This document shows, in pieces, positions 33,503-42,296 of a stretch of 64,000 nucleotides of DNA. The notes beneath the pieces are model-generated. The model did not search any database. It saw nothing but the letters and a program-made list of their open reading frames with translations, and was not told the DNA's origin. Made by a program: the position numbers and the translations under genes. The stretch comes from Nonomuraea sp. PA05 (GTDB lineage Bacteria > Actinomycetota > Actinomycetes > Streptosporangiales > Streptosporangiaceae). The stretch spans positions 62,001-126,000 of the forward strand of contig NZ_VSEY01000038.1 of assembly GCF_008086045.1 (NCBI RefSeq). Direction: 5' to 3'. Numbering within the stretch: the first letter of the stretch is position 1; each line of letters opens with the position of its first letter.

Positions 33503-34575
33503 ACCTCGGCATCGTCGGTTGCGGGGCCATCTCGGCCCAGTACCTGCGCACCATCGAACGGCTGCCGCAGGTGCGGCTGGTCGCGGTCGCCGACCTCGAC
33601 CTGGAGCGGGCCCGCGAGGCCGTCGCGCCCTATCCGGGCGTGGACGTGCTGGGCGTGCCGGAGCTCATGGCCGACCCCCGCGTCGACGCCGTACTCAACC
33701 TGACCATCCCCGCCGCCCACGCCGAGGTCGCCCTCCAGGCCATCGCGGCAGGCAAGCACGTCTACTGCGAGAAGCCGCTCGCCGCGACCGGCGAGGACGC
33801 CCGCCGGGTGCTGGAGGCGGCCAGGGCGGCGGGGGTACGGGTCGGCTGCGCGCCCGACACGGTGCTCGGCACCGGCACCCAGACCGCCCGCCAGGCCATC
33901 GACGACGGCCTGATCGGCCGCCCCGTGGCGGCCACGGCGACCATGCTCACCCCGGGCCACGAGCGCTGGCACCCGAACCCGGACTTCTACTACGTCCCGG
34001 GCGGCGGCCCGCTCCTGGACATGGGCCCGTACTACGTCAGCAGCCTGGTGACGCTGCTCGGGCCCGTCGCGACGGTGGTCGGCGCGGCCAGTCGCACGCG
34101 CGCCAAGCGCACCATCGGCTCGGGCCCCCGGCAGGGCGAGGAGATCCCGGTCACCGTGGACACCCACGTCACCGGCGTTCTCGTGCACGAGTCCGGCGCG
34201 CTGTCCACGCTGGTGATGAGCTTCGACGCGGTGGCCACCAAGGCGCCGAACATCGAGGTGCACGGAGAGAAGGGATCCCTCGTGGTGCCCGACCCCAACC
34301 ATTTCGACGGCGACGTCCTGCTGACCAGGCTCGGCGACGACGGGCCGCGCACGCTTCCCGTCTCCGCCGGGTACGCCGGCGCGGGCCGCGGCGTCGGCCT
34401 GATCGACTTCGCCGGCGACCGTGAGCCGAGGGCGGGAGGGGCGCTGGCCTTCCACGTGCTCGACGTCATGGAGTCGCTCCTCGCCTCCGCCCACGAGGGC
34501 CGGGCGGTGGACGTCGGGAGCACCTGCGAGCGGCCCCGGCCGGTCGCGCTGGGCGGGCTCGCAGCGGAGGGCTGA
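33487..34575 (+). CDS. Gfo/Idh/MocA family NAD(P)-dependent oxidoreductase
   Basis: 362 residues from GTG 33487, inside the ThuA gene. Rossmann motif NLGIVGCGAISAQYL (residues 6-20), then VDAVLNLTIPAAHAEVALQA and HVYCEKPLAAT with the catalytic EKP lysine near residue 97. The C-terminal half is the alpha/beta dimer domain. It probably oxidises or reduces a sugar or inositol derivative. A strong hairpin follows the stop. Confidence 0.93.
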   Translation: MGQPLNLGIVGCGAISAQYLRTIERLPQVRLVAVADLDLERAREAVAPYPGVDVLGVPELMADPRVDAVLNLTIPAAHAEVALQAIAAGKHVYCEKPLAATGEDARRVLEAARAAGVRVGCAPDTVLGTGTQTARQAIDDGLIGRPVAATATMLTPGHERWHPNPDFYYVPGGGPLLDMGPYYVSSLVTLLGPVATVVGAASRTRAKRTIGSGPRQGEEIPVTVDTHVTGVLVHESGALSTLVMSFDAVATKAPNIEVHGEKGSLVVPDPNHFDGDVLLTRLGDDGPRTLPVSAGYAGAGRGVGLIDFAGDREPRAGGALAFHVLDVMESLLASAHEGRAVDVGSTCERPRPVALGGLAAEG

Positions 34576-34582
34576 GCCGCGT

Positions 34583-34612
34583 GCCGGGCCCGGCTTTCGT
34601 GCCGGGCCCGGC
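34583..34612. terminator. Bidirectional terminator
   Basis: Two copies of the self-complementary GCCGGGCCCGGC (34583-34594 and 34601-34612) flank TTTCGT and form a very stable hairpin between the convergent oxidoreductase and MHS transporter genes. Confidence 0.8.
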
Positions 34613-34632
34613 GCCGCGATCCCGAGGCGGGC

Positions 34633-35955
34633 TCAGCGGACGGACTCGCCGGTGGTGCTCAGATCGCGCCGGTACGACTCCGGCGCCTTGTACACGGCGA
34701 ACATCGTCACCAGCGCGCCTGCCATCACGTACGCCGCCACCAGCGGCCACCGCGACCCGTCCGCCCCCGCCAGCGCCGTGGCGACGAACGGCGTCAGCCC
34801 GCCGGCGAAGATCGAGGCGATCTCCCGCCCCGCCGCCGCCCCCGTGTAGCGGCGTTCGGCCGGGAAGAGCTCGGCGTAGAAGGCGGGCTGGATGGCGTTG
34901 ATGGCGTTGTGCCCGACGTTCAGCACCAGCACGTACCCGAGCACGATGAGCACCATCGACCCGCTGTGCAGCATCGCGAAGAACGGGAAGGCCATCACGA
35001 ACACCACGGCGGCCCCGAAGAAGTAGACGGGCCGCCGCCCGATGCGGTCGGACAGGGCGGCGAAGGCGCCGTGGCTGACGAAGGCGAGCACGGCGGCGAT
35101 CAGGATCGCGTTGTTGAGCTGCCCCTTTTCGATCCCGATGCTCGCGCCGTAGGACAGGGCGAACACCGTCAGCAGGAAGTACGGCAGCGCCTCGGCGAAC
35201 CGCAGCCCGACGATGAGCAGCAGGTTGCGCCAGTCGTCGGCGAAGATCCGCCGGATCGGCCCGTGCGCGGGACGTTCCTGACCGGCGGCGACCGACTCGG
35301 TGAAGACCGGCGTCTCGTGCAGGGTGCGCCGCATCCAGAACGTCACCACGAGCACCACGGCCGACAGCAGGAACGGGATCCGCCACCCCCAGCTCAGCAA
35401 CTGCTCGTCGGGCAGCGTGAAGACCCAGGCGAAGATGCCCGTGATGAGGATCTGCGCGGAGAACCCGCCCGTGTTCGGCCAGGCGCTGAAGAAGCCGCGC
35501 CGGTGCGGCGGCGCCGACTCCAGCACGATGATCATGGAGCCGCCCCATTCGCCGCCGACCGCGAACCCCTGCACCAGCCGCAGCACGACCAGCAGGATCG
35601 GCGCCCAGACCCCGATCGTCGCGTAGCCGGGCAGCAGGCCGATGAGGATCGTGCTCAGCCCCATCAGGACGAGCGTGACCATCAGGGTGGACTTGCGGCC
35701 GTGCCGGTCGCCGCGGCTGCCGAAGAACAGCCCGCCCAGCGGCCGGGCCAGGAAGCCGACCGCGAACGTGCCGAAGGCCGACAGGGTGGCCACGAAGCCG
35801 CCGGCCTCGGGGAAGAAGACCTTGGGGAAGACGACGGCGGCGGCCGTGCCGTACACGAGGAAGTCGTAGTACTCGAGGGTGTTGCCGAGGAAGCTGGAGG
35901 CCGTGACCTTCCAGGTGTAGCGAAGGTCGGTGCGTGGGGGAGAGGTCGCGACCAT
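34633..35955 (-). CDS. MFS transporter, metabolite:H+ symporter (MHS) type
   Basis: 440 residues with 12 membrane helices. FLGNTLEYYDFLVYGTAAAV near residues 18-37 and FGSRGDRHGRKSTL near 76-89 are MHS signatures (relatives: ShiA, KgtP, ProP), and VQGFAVGGEWGG is the loop seen in that family. ATG 35955 has an AAAGGG site; a longer frame begins at 36003. Substrates of this group are carboxylates or osmolytes. It is divergent from a GntR/FCD regulator across a palindrome-rich gap, and the dihydrodipicolinate-synthase-family gene beyond the regulator suggests uptake of a keto-acid or sugar acid. Confidence 0.9.
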   Translation of the reverse strand: MVATSPPRTDLRYTWKVTASSFLGNTLEYYDFLVYGTAAAVVFPKVFFPEAGGFVATLSAFGTFAVGFLARPLGGLFFGSRGDRHGRKSTLMVTLVLMGLSTILIGLLPGYATIGVWAPILLVVLRLVQGFAVGGEWGGSMIIVLESAPPHRRGFFSAWPNTGGFSAQILITGIFAWVFTLPDEQLLSWGWRIPFLLSAVVLVVTFWMRRTLHETPVFTESVAAGQERPAHGPIRRIFADDWRNLLLIVGLRFAEALPYFLLTVFALSYGASIGIEKGQLNNAILIAAVLAFVSHGAFAALSDRIGRRPVYFFGAAVVFVMAFPFFAMLHSGSMVLIVLGYVLVLNVGHNAINAIQPAFYAELFPAERRYTGAAAGREIASIFAGGLTPFVATALAGADGSRWPLVAAYVMAGALVTMFAVYKAPESYRRDLSTTGESVR

Positions 35956-36016
35956 GGCGACGCCCTTTCTGCCGTTGCCCGCGGGGATTGAGTTGTCGCA
36001 CACTATGACTCGGCAG

Positions 36017-36048
36017 ACGGTTAACCGTCAACGGTTAACGTTGACCGT
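36017..36048. promoter_or_regulatory. Tandem GntR operators
   Basis: ACGGTTAACCGT (36017-36028) is a perfect 12-bp palindrome. It is followed at once by ACGGT-N8-ACCGT (36031-36048), which repeats the half-sites. Both lie in the gap between the MHS transporter and its GntR/FCD neighbour. Confidence 0.7.
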
Positions 36049-36096
36049 ATGCAGCGCGGCACGTTAGGCTCCGTCCAGGACACGAGAGGAGAGCTG

Positions 36097-36780
36097 GTGA
36101 CGATCACCAATCCGCTGCGTCACCCACCCCTCGGCGACCAGTTGCTCACCCAGCTCCGCTCGCTCATCGTGCGCGGCGAGCTGAGCGTCGGCACACACCT
36201 GGTCGAGGGCCGGATCGCGGAGCGCTTCGGGGTGAGCCGCGGGCCGGTCCGCGACGCCCTGCGCCAGCTCGAGATCGAAGGGCTGGTCGAGACGCGCAAG
36301 CGCGGCGTCTTCGTCCGCGGCCTGTCCGACACCGACCTCGTCGAGCTCTACTCCCTGCGCGGCGCCCTGGAGGGCCTGGCCATCCGCGAGGCCGTCGCCC
36401 GGCTGGACGCGGCCGACTGGAGCCCGCTGGAGCAGGCGATCGAGCAGATGCGCGCCGCCGCGGCCACCCCGGACCCCGCCAAGTTCGCCGCCGCGGACCT
36501 CGACTTCCACAGCGGCTTCTACGTCCTCGGCGCCAACCGCTGGCTCACCGCCACGTGGGAGCTGCACCGGCCGCTGTTCGCCACCGTGCTGGAGATCACC
36601 AACACCGACCGCGACCTGATCCCCGTCGCCGAGGACCACGCCGAACTGAGCGGGATCGTCCGCTCCGGCGACGTGGACGCGGCGCTGACCGCCCTCGCGG
36701 CGCACCTCGACGGCTCCTGCGGCCGCATCCGCGCCACGCTGAGCGAACGGCCCAGGCCCCAGCCGCAGCCCGCGTTCTGA
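36097..36780 (+). CDS. GntR family regulator, FadR/FCD type
   Basis: About 227 residues from GTG 36097, which has the AGGAGAG site 4 bases upstream; ATG 36049 is in frame but lies in the operator region. The winged helix is at residues 10-72 (LRSLIVRGELSVGTHLVEGR, then FGVSRGPVRDALRQL). The FCD ligand domain follows (ELYSLRGALEGLAIREAV, then DLDFHSGFY, and a metal-site HAELSGIV region). FCD regulators sense carboxylic acids. It most likely controls the divergent transporter and itself. Confidence 0.9.
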   Translation: MTITNPLRHPPLGDQLLTQLRSLIVRGELSVGTHLVEGRIAERFGVSRGPVRDALRQLEIEGLVETRKRGVFVRGLSDTDLVELYSLRGALEGLAIREAVARLDAADWSPLEQAIEQMRAAAATPDPAKFAAADLDFHSGFYVLGANRWLTATWELHRPLFATVLEITNTDRDLIPVAEDHAELSGIVRSGDVDAALTALAAHLDGSCGRIRATLSERPRPQPQPAF

Positions 36781-36800
36781 CACCGATTCTCGTCCAGGCC

Positions 36801-36839
36801 GGGCCGGTCCGCAGTGGACCTCCTGACTCGGACCGGCCC
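36801..36839 (+). terminator. Hairpin between GntR/FCD and the aldolase gene
   Basis: GGGCCGGTCCG (36801-36811) and CGGACCGGCCC (36829-36839) form an 11-bp stem with a 17-base loop, 20 bases after the regulator stop. It would end or attenuate the regulator transcript before the aldolase gene. Confidence 0.65.
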
Positions 36840-36872
36840 TTCCCCCCTGAGCCGCCACAGCGAGGCCTCACC

Positions 36873-36911
36873 ATGCCCGAAAGTGCCATGCCCGAAAGTG
36901 CCATGCCAAAC
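36873..36911 (+). repeat. 15-bp repeat duplicating the start codon of the aldolase gene
   Basis: ATGCCCGAAAGTGCC occurs twice in tandem, followed by a partial third copy (ATGCCAAAC). This gives three in-frame ATG codons at 36873, 36888 and 36903. Confidence 0.85.
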
Positions 36912-37769
36912 AACGTCGCGCGCGCCGAGGTGCTCGCCGCCGTCCCGACCTTCTTCGACGAGGCGGGCGAGCTCGACCTCGCCACCACCAAGGCCTACCT
37001 CGCCGGCCTCGCCCCCCGCGTGGACGGCGTCTTCGTCTGCGGCACCACCGGCGAGTTCCCCGCCCTGGAACGGGCCGAGCGGCACGCGCTCGCGCAGGAG
37101 GCGCTGGCGGTGTTCGGCCCCGAGCGGGTGGTGGTGCACGTGGGGGCCGCCGCCACCCGGGAGTCGGTGGCGCTGACGAAGGACGCGGTCGCGCTCGGGG
37201 CACGCAGGCTGGCCGCGCTGACCCCGTACTATCTGCCCGCCGACCCCGGCGCCGTGCTGCGGCACTTCGAGGCGGTGGTGCGGGCGGCGGGCCCGGCCGC
37301 CGTGTACGGCTACCTGTTCGCCGAGCGCACCGGCGTGCACGTCGAACCCGCCGAACTGGCCGCCGCGACCGGGCTGTCCGGCGCCAAGCTGAGCGGCCGC
37401 GCGGCCGACCGGTTCACCGAGTACGCCGCCGCGCTCCCGCCGGGCAACCGGCTCTGGTCGGGCTCCGACACCCGGCTGGCCGAGGTGATGCGCGGCGGCG
37501 GGACCGGCGTCGTCTCCGGGCTGTCGGCCGCCTTCCCCGAGCCGTTCGCCCGCCTCGCCGACGCCGTGGCCGCCGGCGACACCGCCGCGGAACGGGACGC
37601 GCAGGCCCAGGCCGACGAAGTACTCGACACGCTCGGCGGCACCGTCGAAGGCATCAAGCTCGCCCTGCGCCACCTCGGCCACGGCACCGGCGAGCTGCGC
37701 ATGCCCGCCTGCGAGATCACCCCCGAGCAGCGGCGCCGCATCGCCCGCCTGGCCGCCACCCGAGGGTGA
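36873..37769 (+). CDS. Dihydrodipicolinate synthase/N-acetylneuraminate lyase family protein
   Basis: Up to 298 residues. VCGTTGEF (55-62) is the pyruvate-carboxylate site, tyrosine 145/147 sits in AAVYGYLFAERTG, and Schiff-base lysine 172 is in GAKLSGR. This class I aldolase fold serves lysine synthesis and, more often in clusters like this, breakdown of keto-deoxy sugar acids. Location next to a carboxylate transporter and FCD regulator favours the catabolic role. No clear ribosome site is seen; a tandem repeat places three ATGs at the start. Confidence 0.88.
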   Translation: MPESAMPESAMPNNVARAEVLAAVPTFFDEAGELDLATTKAYLAGLAPRVDGVFVCGTTGEFPALERAERHALAQEALAVFGPERVVVHVGAAATRESVALTKDAVALGARRLAALTPYYLPADPGAVLRHFEAVVRAAGPAAVYGYLFAERTGVHVEPAELAAATGLSGAKLSGRAADRFTEYAAALPPGNRLWSGSDTRLAEVMRGGGTGVVSGLSAAFPEPFARLADAVAAGDTAAERDAQAQADEVLDTLGGTVEGIKLALRHLGHGTGELRMPACEITPEQRRRIARLAATRG

Positions 37770-37904
37770 CCCGCTCCACCCGCGCCCCGGGGGCACCGCC
37801 TGCACCGGCCGCTCGGCGATCTCGTCGCGCCGGGCCGCCCACGGGACGGCGAGAGCACCTAACATCACAGATGGCGGTCAGCCCAGATCCCCTCGGGAGA
37901 TGAC

Positions 37905-39095
37905 ATGAGCGATTCCGCGACACTTCCCCTCTACATGCGCCGCTCCCTCTTCGACCCGGACGCCGAGCTCGTGCGGGTGCGCGAGCAGGAGGGCGTGCGG
38001 CGCGTCGCCACCCCGTTCGGGGCGGACGTGTGGATGGTGACCAGGTTCTCCGACGTCAGGGAGGTGCTCGGCGACCCGGCGCGGTTCAGCAACGCGCGCC
38101 AGCCGCTCCCGCCGGGCGCGCCCGACATGCCCAGGGAGCAGGTGGAGGCGCAGCGGGCGGGCCATCTGCTGCTCTTCGACCCGCCCGAGCACACCCGGCT
38201 GCGGCGGATGCTGACGCCGGAGTTCACCATGCGCCGCATGCGCCGGATGGAGCCGCGCATCAGGGACATCGTGGCCGGGCACCTCGACGCCATGGAGGCC
38301 GCGGGGCCGCCGGCCGATCTGGTGGCCTCGTTCGCGCTGCCGATCCCGTCCCTGGTGATCTGCGAGCTGCTCGGCGTGCCGTACGAGGACCGCGAGGAGT
38401 TCCAGCAGCGCACGTCGAGGCTGCTGGACCTGTCGCTGTCGCTGAAGGAGCGCACCCCGATCCGCGAGGCCGCCCGCGCCTACATGGCCGAGCTGGTCGG
38501 CCGCGCCCAGGCGGACCCGGGCGACGACCTGCTCGGCATGCTGGTGCGCGAGCACGGCGACGACCTGTCCACCGCCGAGCTGATCGGCATCGGCAGCCTG
38601 CTGCTGGTGGCGGGCCACGAGACCACCTCCAACATGCTCGCCCTCGGCACCCTGGCCCTGCTGCGCCATCCCGAGCAGCTCGACCAGCTCAGGAAGGAGC
38701 CGGAGCGCGTCGCAGCCGCCGTGGAGGAGCTGCTGCGCTGGCTCAGCATCGTGCACAACGGCACGTTCAAGAGCACCACGACCGAGGTCGAGCTGTCGGG
38801 AGTGCGCATCCCGGCGGACGCGCTGGTGGTGGTCGCGCTGCCCGCCGCCAACCGCGACCCCGCGCTGGTGGCCGACCCCGACCGGCTCGACCTGGGCCGC
38901 GGCGACCTGGGGCACCTGGCCTTCGGCCACGGCGTGCACCACTGCCTGGGCGCGCCGCTGGCCAGGATGGAGATGCAGATCGCCTTCGGCGCCCTGTTCG
39001 AGCGCTTCCCCGGCCTGCGCGAGGCCGGGCCGCCGCCCGCGTTCCGGGCCATGAACGTCGTGTACGGGCTGACGTCCCTGCACGTGACCTGGTAA
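37905..39095 (+). CDS. Cytochrome P450
   Basis: 396 residues. The oxygen-binding motif AGHETT is near residues 236-241 and the heme loop FGHGVHHCLG has Cys near 347. It is similar in length and many blocks to the P450 at 5.2-6.4 kb (PPADLVASFALPIPSLVICE against PPADLVQDFALPVPSLVISL), so the two are paralogues. The ribosome site GGGAGATGAC precedes the ATG. No redox partner gene is nearby. It stands alone, convergent with the sugar ABC operon. Confidence 0.93.
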   Translation: MSDSATLPLYMRRSLFDPDAELVRVREQEGVRRVATPFGADVWMVTRFSDVREVLGDPARFSNARQPLPPGAPDMPREQVEAQRAGHLLLFDPPEHTRLRRMLTPEFTMRRMRRMEPRIRDIVAGHLDAMEAAGPPADLVASFALPIPSLVICELLGVPYEDREEFQQRTSRLLDLSLSLKERTPIREAARAYMAELVGRAQADPGDDLLGMLVREHGDDLSTAELIGIGSLLLVAGHETTSNMLALGTLALLRHPEQLDQLRKEPERVAAAVEELLRWLSIVHNGTFKSTTTEVELSGVRIPADALVVVALPAANRDPALVADPDRLDLGRGDLGHLAFGHGVHHCLGAPLARMEMQIAFGALFERFPGLREAGPPPAFRAMNVVYGLTSLHVTW

Positions 39096-39117
39096 GACGC
39101 GCGTGACCTGGTGAGGC

Positions 39118-39936
39118 TCAGCCTTTCAACCCGCTGAACGTCATGGTCGCCACGAACTGCCGCTGCGCCAGCACGAAGGCGATGATGAGCGGCATCGTGG
39201 CGACCACGTTCCCGGCCATGAGCAGCGACCACTGCGTGTGCCGGGTGCCCTGGAAGTTGGCCAGCCCGAGCTGGATCGTGTACAGGCTCTCGTCGCTGAT
39301 CGCGACCAGCGGCCAGACCAGGTCGTTCCACGAGCCGAGCAGCGTGAACACGGTCAGCGTCGCCAGCGCGGGCCTGGCCAGCGGCAGCACCACCCGCCAG
39401 AACACGCCGAACGTGCCGCACCCGTCGATGCGGGCGGCGTCCTCCAGTTCGCCCGGCAGCGACAGGAAGAACTGCCGCATCAGGAAGATCCCGAACGCCG
39501 ACGCCAGCCACGGCACGAACGCCGCCGCCAGGGTGTCGATCAGGCCGACGCGGGTGAACATCACGTACGTCGGGATCATCAGGAGCTGCGTCGGGATCAT
39601 GATGGTCGCCAGGATCATCAGGAACCCGGCGTTCCTGCCGAAGAACTTCAGCCGGGCGAAGCCGTACCCGGCCATCGAGCAGAGCACGAGCTGCGACAGC
39701 ACCGCGATCGCGGACACCACGACGGTGTTCAGCAGCCAGCGCAGCGCCTGCGACTCGGTGAACAGGCCGATGAAGCCGTCGAGCTGCAGCCGGCTGGGGA
39801 TGATCCGGGGCGGGAAGCGGTTGATGTCGCCGTCCGGCATGAACGCGGTCAGCACCATCTGCACCAGAGGCAGCGCGAACAGCAGGGCGAGCGGCATCAG
39901 CAGCAGGTGCCAGGGGCTGAACGGCAGACGTCTCAT
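39118..39936 (-). CDS. Sugar ABC transporter permease, MalG type
   Basis: 272 residues from ATG 39936; the frame is open further upstream only by chance. It has six membrane helices, the coupling loop EDAARIDGCGTFGVFWRVVL near residues 174-193 and the MalG C-terminus TMTFSGLKG. It starts inside the stop of the MalF-type gene (TGATG). Third gene of a binding protein-permease-permease operon. Confidence 0.93.
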   Translation of the reverse strand: MRRLPFSPWHLLLMPLALLFALPLVQMVLTAFMPDGDINRFPPRIIPSRLQLDGFIGLFTESQALRWLLNTVVVSAIAVLSQLVLCSMAGYGFARLKFFGRNAGFLMILATIMIPTQLLMIPTYVMFTRVGLIDTLAAAFVPWLASAFGIFLMRQFFLSLPGELEDAARIDGCGTFGVFWRVVLPLARPALATLTVFTLLGSWNDLVWPLVAISDESLYTIQLGLANFQGTRHTQWSLLMAGNVVATMPLIIAFVLAQRQFVATMTFSGLKG

Positions 39937-40877
39937 CAGAAGGCCTCGATCTTGCTGCGCCGGGAGTAGACGATCATCCCGACGGTGATGAGCAGGGTGG
40001 CGGCGAACAGCCCGTAGGCGACGGCCGAGCCGTAGCCGAACTTGGTGAGCTTGAACGCCTGGACGTAGACGTAGTACACGATCGTCTGCGTCGCCCCCAG
40101 CGGGCCGCCCCTGGTCGTGGTGAAGACCAGGTCGAAGAGCTGCAACGCGGTGATCGTCTGCCAGATGGCGGTGAACACCGTGACAGGCCCGAGCGCGGGC
40201 AGCGTGACGTGCCGGAAGACCCGCCAGCGGCCGGCGCCGTCCATCCTGGCCGCCTCCACCACGTCCTTCGGGATGTCCTGCAGCGCGGCCAGGTACACGA
40301 CCACGGTGAAGCCGACCTGCCCCCACAGCGCGATCAGGCAGATCACCGGGAGCGCCTGCGACTGGCTCTCCAGGAACTGCTGCTGCGGCAGGCCCAGCGT
40401 GCGCAGCACGCTGTTGGCGGCGCCGTACTGGGGGTTGAAGACGAAGCTGGCCAGGATGCCGGTCGCCGCCGCCGACGCGACGAACGGGATGAAGATGCAC
40501 GTACGGTAGAAGCCGACCAGCTTGATCGGCCGGTTGAGCGCGACGGCGACGAGCATGCCCAGGAAGATCGACGACGGCACGAACAGCACCGTGAACACGA
40601 TCGTGTGCCGCACCGCCGCGAACAAGTCGGGGTCCTCCAGCATGAGCTGGTAGTTCAGCAGGCCGATGGGCTTGGCGGGGGCGATGCCGTTCCACTTCTG
40701 CAGGGAGATGAGGAACGCCCACACCGCCGGGAAGATCGACAGCCCGACCACGAGCGCGGTGGCGGGCCCCGCGAACCCCCATCCGACCAGGCTGCGGTGC
40801 AGCCACCGCAGCCGGCCGGACGGGACCGCCGCGCGGGGGGCGGCGGCCTGGCGCCGCCCGGCGAACAGCAGCGACAT
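39936..40877 (-). CDS. Sugar ABC transporter permease, MalF type
   Basis: 313 residues. A basic N-terminus precedes six membrane helices, with the coupling loop VEAARMDGAGRWRVFRHVTL near residues 214-233. The ATG at 40877 follows the binding-protein stop by 2 bases. No ATPase gene accompanies the operon, so a shared one is presumed. Confidence 0.93.
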   Translation of the reverse strand: MSLLFAGRRQAAAPRAAVPSGRLRWLHRSLVGWGFAGPATALVVGLSIFPAVWAFLISLQKWNGIAPAKPIGLLNYQLMLEDPDLFAAVRHTIVFTVLFVPSSIFLGMLVAVALNRPIKLVGFYRTCIFIPFVASAAATGILASFVFNPQYGAANSVLRTLGLPQQQFLESQSQALPVICLIALWGQVGFTVVVYLAALQDIPKDVVEAARMDGAGRWRVFRHVTLPALGPVTVFTAIWQTITALQLFDLVFTTTRGGPLGATQTIVYYVYVQAFKLTKFGYGSAVAYGLFAATLLITVGMIVYSRRSKIEAF

Positions 40878-40879
40878 CG

Positions 40880-42178
40880 TCAGCCCCCGGCCAGCGCCTG
40901 GCGGGACTTGGCGGCGGCCTCGTCCAGCGCCGCCTTCGGCGTGGCCGCGCCCTGCAGCGCCTTGGCGATGGCCTCGCCGACGTAGCGCGACATCTCGACG
41001 TACCCGCTGATCGTGGGCCTGGCCTGCTTGGCGTTGGCCAGGTTGGCGACGATCTTCTCGACGCCCGGGTACTCCTTGACGAAGGTCTGGTATTCCGGCA
41101 GCGACTTCTCCGAGGCGCGCAGCGGCAGGTTGCCCTGGGCGAGGTTCCACTGGGCGTCGCCCTCGGCCGAGGTGAGCCACTTCATCAGCTCGAACGACCA
41201 GTAGGCGCGGTTGGCATCGCCGTTGTCGAACAGCGTCCACAGGTCGGGGCCGGAGACCGTCTGGTGGTCGCCGTTGTGGCCGGGCAGGAACGCCACGCCG
41301 TAGTCGGTCTTCTTCTGCTTCAGCTCCAGCAGCGACCACGGCCCGTTGATGATCATCGCGATCCGGCCGTCGCCGAACAGCGGCGCGTAGCGCTCGTCGG
41401 TCTGGTCGAGGTAGACGCTCTTGTCGTCCACGGCCATCGCGCGCAGGAACTCCAGCGCGTCCACGCCCGCCTGCGAGTTGAACGCGGCCTGCTTGCCGTC
41501 CTGCGACAGGATGGCGCCGCCGCGCTGCCACAGCAGCGGCCAGAAGTGCCAGGTGGTGTCCTCGGAGGCGCTCACCGAGTACGCGGTGCCGTAGATCTTC
41601 TCCGCCGGGTCGGTGAGCTTCTTGGCCGCCGCCCTGAAGTCGTCCCAGGTCCACTCGTCGGTCGGGTACGGCACGTTCCCGGCGTCGAAGAGCTTCTTGT
41701 TGTAGAGCAGGGAGAGGTTGTCCACCAGCGCGGGGAAGCCGATGACCTGGCCGTTGGGCGTGGCGGTGGTGCGGGCCGACTCGGGGAACTCGCTCCACCC
41801 GACCGCCGGGTCCTTGACCTTCCCGGTCAGGTCGAGGGTCTTGCCGGACTCCTGAAGCTGAGACGCCCAACTACCGAAAGCATAGGAAATATCGGGATAC
41901 ACGCCGCTTGCGAAGCCCGCTGACAGCTTCTGCAGCAACTCGTCGGTGGTGGACGCGCCCGAGGTGACCTCGATGGTGACGTTGGGATGCTGCTGGGTGA
42001 ACTTGGCCGCCAGCCCCTCCAGGATCTTCTGCGCGTCGGAGGTCTGCCCCGACCACCACGTGAGCTTCACCTTCGCCTGTGGGTCCACGGTCTTGGCGCC
42101 CTCCTGGGACGGTCCCCCGCAGCCGGAGGCCGCCAGGATGATCGCCGTGACCAGGGCCGCCACGGTTCTTCTTCGCAC
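40880..42178 (-). CDS. Extracellular sugar-binding lipoprotein
   Basis: 432 residues from GTG 42178, with a GGGAGGGAG ribosome site. Lipobox LAASGC (Cys near residue 20). The mature part opens KVKLTWWSGQTSDAQKILEG, and the mid-region DEWTWDDFRAAAKKLTD is a hallmark of family-1 sugar-binding proteins. It delivers its ligand to the two permeases downstream. The gene is divergent from a PfkB kinase and GH4 glycosidase, so a glycoside is the likely ligand. Confidence 0.94.
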   Translation of the reverse strand: MRRRTVAALVTAIILAASGCGGPSQEGAKTVDPQAKVKLTWWSGQTSDAQKILEGLAAKFTQQHPNVTIEVTSGASTTDELLQKLSAGFASGVYPDISYAFGSWASQLQESGKTLDLTGKVKDPAVGWSEFPESARTTATPNGQVIGFPALVDNLSLLYNKKLFDAGNVPYPTDEWTWDDFRAAAKKLTDPAEKIYGTAYSVSASEDTTWHFWPLLWQRGGAILSQDGKQAAFNSQAGVDALEFLRAMAVDDKSVYLDQTDERYAPLFGDGRIAMIINGPWSLLELKQKKTDYGVAFLPGHNGDHQTVSGPDLWTLFDNGDANRAYWSFELMKWLTSAEGDAQWNLAQGNLPLRASEKSLPEYQTFVKEYPGVEKIVANLANAKQARPTISGYVEMSRYVGEAIAKALQGAATPKAALDEAAAKSRQALAGG

Positions 42179-42210
42179 TGTGGATGCTCCCTCCCGGAAT
42201 GTTGGAGCCC

Positions 42211-42269
42211 ATCATGGCTACTTTCGAAGTCTTGTCAATACCTTCGAAAAAGCGCAAGGGTTGACAACC
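42211..42269. promoter_or_regulatory. Divergent promoter and operator region of the glycoside locus
   Basis: Minus strand: TTGACA (42238-42233), 16 bp, CATGAT (42216-42211) for the binding-protein operon. Plus strand: TTGACA at 42261-42266, inside GGTTGACAACC, for the kinase. Two TTCGAA-centred elements, ACTTTCGAAGT (42220-42230) and CCTTCGAAAA (42241-42250), straddle the minus -35 box and look like regulator sites. Confidence 0.55.
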
Positions 42270-42296
42270 TTTCACAACTCCTGCGACTGTGCCGTG

